Notes: generated by a model from the sequence alone, not told the origin. A DNA stretch of 64,000 nt from Nitrospirota bacterium (GCA_023476565.1 JAMCVZ010000068.1:62001-126000); one strand, 5' to 3'. Positions 45,658 to 52,996 are shown, counted from the stretch's first letter. Program-made: numbers and translations.

Positions 45658-45780
45658 GGTGAAAATTAGATCTCTATTCTAATTAAAGTGGGTGCCTAGA
45701 AAGTAACTTAGGCTCTCTCCGCCGGGGAGATATGCACACCGTATACTCTACATTGGCTCCCTAAAGATCTAATTTGCGAG
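45658..45780 (-). ncRNA. structured RNA candidate, possibly 6S RNA
   Basis: On the minus strand AAATTAGATCT (45765-45775) pairs perfectly with AGATCTAATTT (45663-45673). Inside, GGGAGCC pairs with GGCACCC with one mismatch. A terminal hairpin TCTCC-CCGGC-GGAGA caps the rod, and a small hairpin GCCTA...TAGGC lies in the 3' side of the central part. A long rod with a wide central bubble and a small 3' hairpin is the 6S RNA plan, and the place upstream of rny is where 6S RNA is often found. The sequence itself I cannot match to a known example. Confidence 0.45.
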
Positions 45781-45939
45781 ATCAACATTCCCCCCTAACC
45801 ACTGACAGGGCAGGTAAACTCTCTTAAAAATATTAAAACAGAAAATGAGGGATATAAGCAACTAAAATCTTAAATGAGGCAGCCTCAAGTTACTTAAAGT
45901 TGCACATTCAAAACATCCTGTAACAAAGGCGCTATCTTT

Positions 45940-47241
45940 TTAAGGAGAATGCGCCCATAGTATGCCGGCAGCCCTTTCGAGCAATGAACGGGATAGCATG
46001 AGGTTCAGCCTGGATTGCACCAGTTGTTCCCGTGCTGTTGAAAGAAGGCTCTCGGCCTGTACGAGGGAAAGTATGTCCGCCTTTCCGACCTTGTACTCAC
46101 CGAGCGCCTGCGAGTAGTTGTACTCAGCCTGCTTCAACTGCTGCTGTGCGACATTAATCTGATCGGAGGCGGTTATGAAATCCTCATACGTCTTATGGAC
46201 GTTAAGGAGGACCTGTCTTTTGATGTCGTTTAAGCTCTCGGAAGAGACCTCTCTTTCGAGCTTCGAAGACCTGTATCTGAAGAACTTCCCCAGTTCAAAG
46301 ATGTTCCAGGTGGCGGTCACTCCGATGGCTTTTTCTTCTGGGGAGACGGTGGCGAAGCCGATACCGCCTGCGGCTGCCCCGTTTGCCGTGCCTATACCGG
46401 GTGTTCCGCCTCCTGTTTTTGTGTATGATGCTGCTGCGGAGACGACCGGGTAGAATGTGCTGAGCGCCGATTTTTTATTGTTTTCAGCTATTTTTAATGA
46501 ATTTTCAGCTTGTTTTATTTCAGGCCGCTGCAGCGCTGCGTCATACAGGCTGTTTTTGTCAGGCAGTTTCGTATCCGTATCAAGCGAGCCCTGGATATCG
46601 TACCGGCTGTCAAGGGAATTCCCGATAAGGGAATTGAGGTCGGAAAACGCCTTTCTCAGATTCCCCTCTGACTGCACCAGGTTGAAGCGGGCCTGTTCGA
46701 GCCTTACCGAGGCCTGCAAGACATCCGACAATTTCGCAACCCCGAGCTTGTAGCGGCCTCCCGCTATTTCATAATCTTTCCGGGCATCCTGGAGCTGGAC
46801 CCCCCTCTGAGTCAGGCTCTCTTTTTGCGCAAGAACAGTATAAAACGCGCTTTTTACATTGTATTCGAGATCAATAAGATTTTTTCTGAGATATTCCCTG
46901 TCACTGCCGAGATTAAGATAAGCTATGTTCCTGTTGGCCCGCCTCTTTCCCCCGTCGAACAGGGTATACGAAAGGTTCAGTGCGTAGTTCCTTGAGCTGA
47001 ATTCCCCCATCGAGGTGTAAAACCTCTGTTGAGTTGTTGAGGCCTCGAGGCTGGGCAGGTACGGTCCGAGCGTGGCTTTGTAAAGGGCTTCCGTTGATTT
47101 TACCCTTATGAGGGAGGCCCTGTACGATGGAAGATTTCCCTTTGCACGCGCCAGGGCCTCGGCAAGGGTTAGTGAAAAGGAGAGATCGGGTACTATGGTT
47201 ATGAAAAGACATATCGATAGAGCTAAAAATTTTCTGTACAC
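45940..47241 (-). CDS. TolC-family outer-membrane efflux protein
   Basis: 433 residues with a signal peptide (FLALSICLFITIVPDLSFS) and two TolC-type halves. The family traits are LTLAEALARAKGNLPSY at the start, YNLSYTLFDGGKRRANR and TATWNIFELGKFFRY for the two barrel hairpins. Long coiled-coil helices carry QLKQAEYNYSQALGEYKVGK and VQAESLLSTAREQLVQSRLN. The start is GTG 47241. No inner-membrane pump or adaptor gene adjoins; those may lie elsewhere. The prophage attachment scar is 40 bases upstream. Confidence 0.9.
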   Translation of the reverse strand: MYRKFLALSICLFITIVPDLSFSLTLAEALARAKGNLPSYRASLIRVKSTEALYKATLGPYLPSLEASTTQQRFYTSMGEFSSRNYALNLSYTLFDGGKRRANRNIAYLNLGSDREYLRKNLIDLEYNVKSAFYTVLAQKESLTQRGVQLQDARKDYEIAGGRYKLGVAKLSDVLQASVRLEQARFNLVQSEGNLRKAFSDLNSLIGNSLDSRYDIQGSLDTDTKLPDKNSLYDAALQRPEIKQAENSLKIAENNKKSALSTFYPVVSAAASYTKTGGGTPGIGTANGAAAGGIGFATVSPEEKAIGVTATWNIFELGKFFRYRSSKLEREVSSESLNDIKRQVLLNVHKTYEDFITASDQINVAQQQLKQAEYNYSQALGEYKVGKADILSLVQAESLLSTAREQLVQSRLNLMLSRSLLERAAGILWAHSP

Positions 47242-47281
47242 TGTCCCGGCCCGTTTCCGCTGCTCTGTTTTTAAAGGAAAA

Positions 47282-47326
47282 AGCCACCTGCCGGAATCGA
47301 ACCGGCGACCTACTGATTACGAATCA
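47282..47326 (-). pseudogene. 3' half of tRNA-Thr(CGT), prophage attachment scar
   Basis: The minus strand reads TGATTCGTAATCAGTAGG, then TCGCCGGTTCGATTCCGGC and AGGTGGC. That is the anticodon loop (TTCGTAA, anticodon CGT), variable loop, T arm and acceptor 3' strand of a threonine tRNA. The 5' half, which should follow to the right, is missing. The integrase gene is 260 bases away. The expected interpretation is integration into the tRNA gene, with the intact copy restored at the far end of the prophage beyond the window. Confidence 0.85.
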
Positions 47327-47586
47327 TACTGAATTTTAGGGTTTAAATGCAATATTTGTGCGTAAGTTGTTGATATTGTTAAGCCGTTCAAAAGCATGAA
47401 ATATACAAGCATTTTACAATGCAGCTTGATATATCGCCATTTGTCTGCATGTGACGGTAGGATAACAGTCGAATAACGGTCGAACAGAATCACGAGATTT
47501 CCTTAGGAAAATTCAGGCGGGCAAACACGCCGAATAGTCTACATTGTCAATAATTGCAACAAGCTCCCTTGTGAGCGGGATTTCTT

Positions 47587-48705
47587 TCATCCCTGTCCGC
47601 TTTCGAATTTCTTCATGGCTTCCCGCTTGTGTTCGTCCATTAGATGCGCATAACGCATGGTGAGCTTAATGTCGCTATGTCCTAATATATCTTTCAAGGT
47701 GACAAGGTCCCCGGTTCTGCGCAAAAACCAACTGGCGAAAGTATGCCGGAGGTCGTGGAAGCGGAGGTTGGATATCCCTGCCCTTTTGCAGATGTTTTTG
47801 AAGGATCTGTGTGTGTCTATCCTGATGGGTTTGCCGGGATTGAGGGGGGATGGAAAGACCCACATGGAGGAGACGTTGTTGCCCTTGGTTTTGCGCTCAT
47901 CGTCCTGTTGGGCGAAGTATGATTTGAATTCCTTTATCAGGTCTTCGGTCATAGGAATGTGGACTTTCTTTCCGCCTTTGACTGTGCGGGTGATGATGCC
48001 GGTATCGAAGTTGATGTCTGACCGTTGCATGTGGAATACTCCTTTTTTCCGGAGGCCGGTATTGAGAGCGATGAGGACCTTCAGGCGCTGTTCTTTGCTT
48101 TCACAGGCGGCAATGAGGCTTTTTTGTTCTGCTTCGGTGAGGAAGCGGGTGCGGGCTTCGTTTTCGGGGAGGAGGTCTATTTCGGCATGGAGTTCATAGA
48201 GCTTGCAGAGCTTGGCGATGCGCTTGAGGGTGGCGAGTTCGCGGTTTATGGTGCTGTTGGTTACGTCTTCGTCCTGGCGGTCTGCGATGTAGTCGTTGAC
48301 GATGTCGATGTCTTCTTCTATTTGGTTAAGGGTGTATTTGTTCAGGCCGTGCTCTTCGAGCCGTTTGAGGCTGTTTTTGTACATGGTGACGGTATCGACA
48401 GCGAGGCCGGGATAGGTGCCTTCGAGTTTCTTTTTACCGTCGGCCCAGGTGATGTCTTTTTTCTTCATGTCGAAAAAGCGCTTTTCCCGGATGGCTGCTT
48501 TCTTTTTGCCGAGGGCGGCTTCTGCTTCGCGCCGTTGAGGGGCAACGGCCTCGATGTATTTTTTGCCCTGGAGCTGGTAAGATATGTAGTAATTCGGAAG
48601 GCAACGCATATCAGCGCCGCATCTGGGACATTTTTCCTCAACTGGTTTACTGACATTGTGCTTGTACTTACATTTATCACACTTGGAAATTCTAAAGATT
48701 GCCAT
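47587..48705 (-). CDS. int: tyrosine integrase with N-terminal zinc ribbon
   Basis: 372 residues. A zinc-ribbon start (CDKCKYKH and CPRCGADM, residues 9-33) precedes the arm- and core-binding regions and the catalytic domain. The catalytic residues are Arg in ALNTGLRKKGV, the box RFHDLRHTFASWFLRRTGD and the ILGHSDIKLTMRYAH end with the nucleophilic Tyr. It is encoded next to the tRNA-Thr scar and reads toward it. Its start overlaps the stop of the small HTH gene upstream by 14 bases, so the two are coexpressed. Confidence 0.94.
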   Translation of the reverse strand: MAIFRISKCDKCKYKHNVSKPVEEKCPRCGADMRCLPNYYISYQLQGKKYIEAVAPQRREAEAALGKKKAAIREKRFFDMKKKDITWADGKKKLEGTYPGLAVDTVTMYKNSLKRLEEHGLNKYTLNQIEEDIDIVNDYIADRQDEDVTNSTINRELATLKRIAKLCKLYELHAEIDLLPENEARTRFLTEAEQKSLIAACESKEQRLKVLIALNTGLRKKGVFHMQRSDINFDTGIITRTVKGGKKVHIPMTEDLIKEFKSYFAQQDDERKTKGNNVSSMWVFPSPLNPGKPIRIDTHRSFKNICKRAGISNLRFHDLRHTFASWFLRRTGDLVTLKDILGHSDIKLTMRYAHLMDEHKREAMKKFESGQG

Positions 48706-49144
48706 ATCTGCCTCCTCGTTTGGTGAGTTTGAGTTTTTTGACCTGGGTGGAGATGTCTACTCCTGCTGCCCGGGCAATGAGGTCGAGGTTGTCGGCAATG
48801 TTATTGATCGCAGTGGGGCTCTTTTTGATGATGATATTTACAGCTTCGAGGATGGAGGTTTCTGTAGGGGAGAGGGTATGTTCAGGGGTGTCTCCGATGA
48901 GTGGGTGGAATGTGGTGTCTCCGGAGTCTTTGAGGATTTTCCGGATTTCGTTATTATGGAATCCGAGGTGTTTGCAGATGACCATGAGCGGAGCAGCTCC
49001 GATTGTGTTATCCGGATGTACCCTATCTTCATAAATGGCGAGCCTGCAGGTTTCACGGGAGATGGGACAGCCGGTGCGCCGGCGGAAGTCCGGGATGTCA
49101 TTAAACTTTTCTTCGAGCTTTTTGAGTAAGGGGTTGATTGCCAT
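48692..49144 (-). CDS. small HTH-like prophage protein sharing a domain with the ORF6N protein
   Basis: 150 residues from ATG 49144, with AGGAGG before it. The N-terminal 70 residues (FNDIPDFRRRTGCPISRETC and the region to KILKDSG) align well with the C-terminal domain of the gene at 51158 (YPTLAHFRKETGIPVSREVL). The pattern resembles a helix-turn-helix of Xre type. The rest is of unknown nature. Cotranscription with the integrase suggests a role in excision or integration control. I do not recognise a named family. Confidence 0.7.
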   Translation of the reverse strand: MAINPLLKKLEEKFNDIPDFRRRTGCPISRETCRLAIYEDRVHPDNTIGAAPLMVICKHLGFHNNEIRKILKDSGDTTFHPLIGDTPEHTLSPTETSILEAVNIIIKKSPTAINNIADNLDLIARAAGVDISTQVKKLKLTKRGGRYGNL

Positions 49145-49272
49145 ATTTTTGCCTCCTGATATGGTTTGATACATCATAATATGATGTTTTGTGCCTGAAT
49201 GTCAACAATATAAATGTAAATCGCCTGCCAATGAACTGCACCAAGGGCCAAAAAAAAGGGATTGCTCCCCTT

Positions 49273-49539
49273 CTATTTTACGTTGCTTCCCTGACTGTTG
49301 GGATCTACGGTGCCGCTTTTCCCGGTGTAGGGATTTGTGTTGCCTTTAGTGCTGTAGTTGTCTAGCTTCGTATTATTTGGACTTGTTCTACGGTGTGGCT
49401 GCACATAGGTTCCGTTTTTCTTTGTGTATCCCCGGACATGTGTGCTTCCGCTTCCTTTGCCGCGGGCGTATGCGTCATGGGACAGCGATAATGAGGCGGT
49501 AAAGATGACTGCTGTAAGGATCAAGAATAGTGCTTTCAT
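49273..49539 (-). CDS. small secreted protein
   Basis: 88 residues: signal peptide (FLILTAVIFTASLSLSHDAYA), then a polar mature part with STHVRGYTKKNGTYVQPHRR and NPYTGKSGTV. This short GYxxKNGTYV..H pattern is common in small phage- or plasmid-linked periplasmic proteins of unknown function. GGAGG precedes ATG 49539. It overlaps the next gene by four bases. Confidence 0.7.
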   Translation of the reverse strand: MKALFLILTAVIFTASLSLSHDAYARGKGSGSTHVRGYTKKNGTYVQPHRRTSPNNTKLDNYSTKGNTNPYTGKSGTVDPNSQGSNVK

Positions 49540-49802
49540 TGATTACCTCCAGATTTGAATTTTTTATTGAGGTCCTTGGGAAGATTGTCTTTCATTTTCT
49601 TCCACTTTTGCCAAAGGGGTATCCCAATAGCGCATACCAAAAAAAGAGAAAGTACATCCGAAAGAAAACGTATTCCAGCAATTGTATTTTCATCAGGGTC
49701 ATTTAAGCTAAAAAAAATAGACAAAGCACACAAAAAAGCCATTCCACTAAAAAACTTTCCTGGATTGCTCCATATCCATAACCAAATTTTGTAAAAAATC
49801 AT
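49536..49802 (-). CDS. small membrane protein
   Basis: 88 residues with two membrane segments (FSGMAFLCALSIFFSL and FLSDVLSLFLVCAIGIPLWQ) and a Lys-rich tail. No family recognised. Its stop overlaps the start of the secreted protein gene, and it lies one base after the membrane protein gene at 49804. A lysogen-expressed accessory role such as superinfection exclusion is possible but unproven. Confidence 0.6.
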   Translation of the reverse strand: MIFYKIWLWIWSNPGKFFSGMAFLCALSIFFSLNDPDENTIAGIRFLSDVLSLFLVCAIGIPLWQKWKKMKDNLPKDLNKKFKSGGNQ

Positions 49803-49803
49803 A

Positions 49804-50055
49804 TTATTTTCTGCTTAAGATATTGAATGCCATGCCGATAGTATGGAAAATAAAAAATCCCAAGAGCCATATGCCTATTAGTTTCCAGTCCTGTCCTTTG
49901 GGACGTGTTTTGAAAAAGTAGGCAGGTGTGATAAGTGGCAATATTAAAATGCCAACTGACCACCAACGAGAAGCTTTGTTCCGAGGGGCGTCAAAGAAAA
50001 CCCAAAACGAAACAAGGGCTCCATAAAGAATGTACATCTGCCCTTTATCCATCAT
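49804..50055 (-). CDS. small membrane protein
   Basis: 83 residues with two or three membrane segments (MYILYGALVSFWVFF, WWSVGILILPLITPAYFF, LIGIWLLGFFIFHTIGMAF). GAGGGAG precedes ATG 50055. It is the first of three tightly packed small genes. No family recognised. Confidence 0.6.
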   Translation of the reverse strand: MMDKGQMYILYGALVSFWVFFDAPRNKASRWWSVGILILPLITPAYFFKTRPKGQDWKLIGIWLLGFFIFHTIGMAFNILSRK

Positions 50056-50075
50056 GAGACTCCCTCATGTGCCTC

Positions 50076-50324
50076 CTATAGTAATTTGATTAACTCTAAA
50101 ACCTTTTTACGAATACCGCACGGGTCACATAAACATAGGCTCGTGAGCCGTACTATCTGAGACTTTATATTGTTGAAATCCAGTGCTGCATCACATTCGC
50201 TACAGGCGAAAAGGTTAAGCTGTCTTGCGTCTGCCTTTCTTCGTTCTGCCTTCCTCCTTTCTCTCTGCCTGCGATCCGGAAAGGGGAGGAGATTGAAAGT
50301 CGCTTTGTTCTCGGGTGAGTGCAT
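50076..50324 (-). CDS. small Cys-rich protein overlapping the repressor gene
   Basis: From ATG 50324, with AAGGGA before it, the frame encodes 82 residues: a basic stretch (DRRQRERRKAERRKADARQ) and two cysteine pairs (CSECDAALDF and CLCDPCG) that could form a zinc finger. It overlaps the 3' end of the repressor gene in another frame by about 110 bases. The shared bases favour Arg/Lys codons in both frames, so the repressor's C-terminal tail may be the unconstrained one. Confidence 0.5.
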   Translation of the reverse strand: MHSPENKATFNLLPFPDRRQRERRKAERRKADARQLNLFACSECDAALDFNNIKSQIVRLTSLCLCDPCGIRKKVLELIKLL

Positions 50325-50625
50325 CAATAATCCCTTCAATCCGACCCGCTTCTTCGGGATGTCGTGCCAAATAGACCTCGATTTTCTCGGATATCTGATG
50401 GGCCTTGCCTCTTAGAGTAGGAGCGCATTCCTGTTCTCCGTAGAAATAAGAGGGCAGGACGCCAAAGTATTCGGCAAGTTTGTTGAGATTCTTCCCTCGG
50501 GGCTCATCTATTCCTTGTCTCCAGTTGCGAACTGTCTTTTGAGATATATTTAAGTGTTTGGCAAGGGAATAGTTGGTCGTCCCGGTCTTTGTTATTAAAT
50601 TATTTAATTTATCTGAAAATTTCAT
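50215..50625 (-). CDS. Xre-family prophage repressor
   Basis: About 136 residues from ATG 50625 (MKFSDKLNNLITKTG); ATG 50646 is an alternative. The N-terminal helix-turn-helix reads TNYSLAKHLNISQKTVRNWR followed by KLAEYFGVLPSYFYG. The C-terminal half is charged and lacks the LexA-type autocleavage motifs, so induction would have to go through an antirepressor. The ORF6N protein at 51158 is a candidate. The gene is divergent from the early operon, and the promoter between them carries repeated operator-like sequence. Confidence 0.8.
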   Translation of the reverse strand: MKFSDKLNNLITKTGTTNYSLAKHLNISQKTVRNWRQGIDEPRGKNLNKLAEYFGVLPSYFYGEQECAPTLRGKAHQISEKIEVYLARHPEEAGRIEGIIDALTREQSDFQSPPLSGSQAERKEEGRTKKGRRKTA

Positions 50626-50663
50626 AAGTATTGAATTGTCTGTCATTTTGTAGGAAAACATCA

Positions 50664-50710
50664 ATACGGGAGGAAGGGTATTGACAAAGGGAGGAAGCTC
50701 CCGTATAATG
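50664..50710 (+). promoter_or_regulatory. rightward early promoter with overlapping operator
   Basis: TTGACA (50681-50686), exactly 17 bases, TATAAT (50704-50709): a perfect sigma-70 consensus. GGGAGGAAG occurs twice (about 50668 and 50690). ACGGGAG (50666-50672) faces CTCCCGT (50698-50704), and GGGAGGAAGCTCCC in the spacer is itself a palindrome. A repressor bound here would block the promoter. Confidence 0.85.
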
Positions 50711-50815
50711 TCGCTTAATACACCGTAAAGTATTTTGATGTGTCTTTATATGTTTTTTGTCTTGCATGTCTTACGTTTAACGCTTTAAACGCTTTAAAAG
50801 AATTACCGGAATCAG

Positions 50816-50914
50816 ATGCTTGAAAAGAGCAATCTGAAAAGCTATATGGTAGCAAGTATTTTACAGGCCAAACAAAAGGTGAACAACGACAAAGGAGGGG
50901 AGGTTTTGTCATGA
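50816..50914 (+). CDS. possible 32-residue early protein
   Basis: ATG 50816 opens MLEKSNLKSYMVASILQAKQ and ends at 50914 after 32 codons. It is the first frame downstream of the early promoter. The ribosome-binding site is weak. Downstream of it, a strong AAAGGAGGGGAGG site serves only a four-codon frame (ATG 50911). Composition is compatible with a small regulator, but nothing more supports it. Confidence 0.3.
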   Translation: MLEKSNLKSYMVASILQAKQKVNNDKGGEVLS

Positions 50915-50926
50915 GGGAGATATAGG

Positions 50927-51133
50927 GTGAGTGCGTGGAGGGTTTCCTTTGGAGCCAAGGAGAAAAAGTTATCCGCGACGCTTCGGGCTTTTTATCTTGG
51001 TTCGCATAGTATGTCGGGCCTGATAAAGCGACTTATCAGGAAGTCCGGCAGGGGCCATGCTACCAAACTCCAAAGGGGCACGTCCTCCACGCACTTAAAT
51101 ATAGCACAGCTTAAGCGGCGGGATATAACTTAA
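50927..51133 (+). CDS. possible 68-residue protein, perhaps truncated
   Basis: GTG 50927 starts SAWRVSFGAKEKKLSATLRA and continues FYLGSHSMSGLIKRLIRKSG for 68 residues. The start is within reach of GGGAGATATAG. The end (KLQRGTSSTHLNIAQLKRRD) looks out of register with the rest. An imperfect inverted repeat (50931-50954 and 51068-51094) brackets nearly the whole frame, so this may instead be a structured element. Family not recognised. Confidence 0.35.
   Translation: MSAWRVSFGAKEKKLSATLRAFYLGSHSMSGLIKRLIRKSGRGHATKLQRGTSSTHLNIAQLKRRDIT
50931..51094. repeat. imperfect inverted repeat with an internal hairpin
   Basis: GTGCGTGGAGGGTTTCC... at the left faces ...CGTCCTCCACGCAC at the right, and CCTTTGGAG faces CTCCAAAGG just inside. 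Near the middle CCTGATAA-AGCGAC-TTATCAGG forms a perfect eight-base hairpin. The whole could fold as one cruciform or leader RNA between the early promoter and the ORF6N gene. Confidence 0.6.
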
Positions 51134-51157
51134 TTTGTGAGGATAGGAGGTGGTGTC

Positions 51158-51940
51158 ATGGGTGATCTGGTGAAGGTTTTGGACAGGGAAGTGGAGAGGG
51201 TGGAGTACAAGGGGCAGGCTGTTGTGACGCTGAGGCAGGTGGATGAGCTGCATGAGAGGCCTGAGGGGACGGCAAAGCGGAATTTCAATGCGAACAAGCA
51301 CAGGTTTCAGCCCGGGGAGGATTACTGGGAGGTCCCGTATGAGGAGTGGAAAGAGGTCTTAGCTGTACGAAATTCGTACGGCTCAAAAGAGCAGCATAAC
51401 AAAATGCTCTTCCTTTCTCTCTCCGGGTATCTGCTGTTGGTGAAGTCTTTTAGCGATGATCGGTCGTGGAAGGTGCAGAAGCGGTTGGTGGATGCGTATT
51501 TCACGCTGAGGAAGTCAGAGGCGGCCGGTATCGCTATTGATGGCGAGGTATCGGTGAGTAAGAAGCGGTATATAGAGCTGTTGGAGGCGGAGAACGGTTT
51601 TCTGAGGCGGGGGCCATCAGCCGGGAACACTGCATATCCTCAGGGCCTTGAGGGGCTAAAGGTGAAATTTGGGAAGCCTCTGACAAAGGTTGCAAACCTG
51701 AGGCATACGGTGCTGTATCGCAAGATGATCGAACGGTATCCGACTCTTGCGCATTTTAGAAAGGAAACGGGTATACCGGTGAGCAGGGAGGTGTTGAGAC
51801 AGGCTATTTACCTGGGGGATCCAGTGACGCCAAGGATACTGTATTTGATCTTAAAGAACCTGGAGTTTGATAAGGAGGAAATAAAGGAAATACTCAGGGA
51901 GGCTGGTGCGAAGCGGTTCATTAAGGATTTCCTTGAATAA
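51158..51940 (+). CDS. ORF6N-domain antirepressor-like protein
   Basis: 260 residues from ATG 51158, with AGGAGG upstream. The N-terminal ORF6N DNA-binding domain (residues about 10-95) includes VEYKGQAVVTLRQVDELH and RNFNANKHRFQPGEDYWEV, plus KMLFLSLSGYLLLVKSF. A middle coil follows, then a C-terminal HTH-like domain (YPTLAHFRKETGIPVSREVL) shared with the integrase-linked gene at 48692. ORF6N proteins often act as phage antirepressors. Confidence 0.82.
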   Translation: MGDLVKVLDREVERVEYKGQAVVTLRQVDELHERPEGTAKRNFNANKHRFQPGEDYWEVPYEEWKEVLAVRNSYGSKEQHNKMLFLSLSGYLLLVKSFSDDRSWKVQKRLVDAYFTLRKSEAAGIAIDGEVSVSKKRYIELLEAENGFLRRGPSAGNTAYPQGLEGLKVKFGKPLTKVANLRHTVLYRKMIERYPTLAHFRKETGIPVSREVLRQAIYLGDPVTPRILYLILKNLEFDKEEIKEILREAGAKRFIKDFLE

Positions 51941-51953
51941 GGGGGTTTTTGTC

Positions 51954-52505
51954 ATGACGGAAATTCAGGAAATAAAAGAGCATCTGAGGCCCATCAATAT
52001 AGCCTCCGTATCTTTTGGCAAAGATTCGACTGCCACTCTGCAGCTTGTCCTTGAAGCCATGAAAGGGACAGGCACAAAGCTCTATATCGTCACTTCGGAC
52101 ACAAAGATGGAAATCCCTTTCTATGAGGACTATCTAAACCGACAGCGCGAGAAGGTCCAAAGATACATTTCAGAGAATGGCATCAACGCTGAGATGGTAA
52201 TGGTTTATCCAGAACCTCATCTGGCACTGAAGAAATATAAAGAAGTCTATTGCAGCATGTCGAACAATACCGCATATCGCTCCCGGATCAGAAGAAATGG
52301 AGAGGAAGGCGCAGGGCCATTCCTCGTAACTATTAGGGAGGATCTCTACAGGGACTTGAAAAAGCTCGAAGCCAGGACAGGCTGGCAGCTTATTACGCCG
52401 GACGAGGAAGCGCAAATATTTAAGCATTGGGAAGAGGATCGGGATATTCATAATGTTGCCTGCAACGACTGGCCGATATTGTTTCCAGTGGAAACTGAGA
52501 GATAA
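51954..52505 (+). CDS. shortened DndC-like PP-loop (PAPS reductase-type) protein
   Basis: 183 residues from ATG 51954, with GGGGG upstream. The N-terminal half resembles DndC, the sulfurtransferase-like protein of DNA phosphorothioation: VSFGKDSTATLQLVLEA (PP-loop, SFGKDS in place of SGGKDS) and YIVTSDTKMEIPFYEDYL. The C-terminal part (LYRDLKKLEARTG, LITPDEEAQIFKHWEED) resembles the end of DndC. The middle, where full-length DndC (about 500 residues) has its iron-sulfur cysteines, is absent; only two cysteines remain. No dndB, D or E gene is near. The activity is unknown; it could modify phage DNA or be a remnant under selection. Confidence 0.7.
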   Translation: MTEIQEIKEHLRPINIASVSFGKDSTATLQLVLEAMKGTGTKLYIVTSDTKMEIPFYEDYLNRQREKVQRYISENGINAEMVMVYPEPHLALKKYKEVYCSMSNNTAYRSRIRRNGEEGAGPFLVTIREDLYRDLKKLEARTGWQLITPDEEAQIFKHWEEDRDIHNVACNDWPILFPVETER

Positions 52506-52517
52506 GGAGGACTGTAA

Positions 52518-52994
52518 ATGGAGTCGTGGGAAGCGTTGAAGAGGGTTATCGGGCCGTATACGGAGCAGTTTGCGAAGCGGCTGAGGTTGTCTCCGGGGTA
52601 TCTGTATAAGATGCAGAGGCCCGCTGGGGAGTTTAACGAGACGGGGGAGCCGAATGTGATCGATAAGGTGGAGGAGTATATCGATTATGCGCTGTCCCTG
52701 GGCCGCCCGACTGAGGATGCGCTGGCGCCGGTGAGGTATCTGGAGGAGCGGTACGGGATTGTGGGGATATTGCTGCCGAAAGCAGCGCCTGGGGATGCGG
52801 TGACTTCTCAGACGCTAAAAACGGTGAAGGAATTTGGGGAGCTGTGCGCGGATATCGGGAGAGCGCAGGACGTAGGGTCTCCAGGTGGCGGGGAGATCAC
52901 CCGGAAAGAGTATGAGAAGATCCACAGGGACGGCTGGGAAGCCATCAGGGCAATTGCTTTATTAATTGAGGATGCGCGCGTAAGGGAGGGATAG
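52518..52994 (+). CDS. CII-like phage regulatory protein
   Basis: 158 residues. The N-terminal helix-turn-helix (MESWEALKRVIGPYTEQFAK followed by RLRLSPGYLYKMQRP) and the helical remainder match the 'phage regulatory CII family' architecture. AAGGAGG lies before ATG 52518. It probably controls the lysis-lysogeny choice or early transcription. Confidence 0.7.
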   Translation: MESWEALKRVIGPYTEQFAKRLRLSPGYLYKMQRPAGEFNETGEPNVIDKVEEYIDYALSLGRPTEDALAPVRYLEERYGIVGILLPKAAPGDAVTSQTLKTVKEFGELCADIGRAQDVGSPGGGEITRKEYEKIHRDGWEAIRAIALLIEDARVREG

Positions 52995-52996
52995 GG

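Noticed and set aside
47108-47332. 74-codon plus-strand frame ending in SHLPESNRRPTDYESY
   Set aside because: This ending is the typical false translation of an antisense tRNA 3' end; it marks the tRNA-Thr remnant, not a protein.
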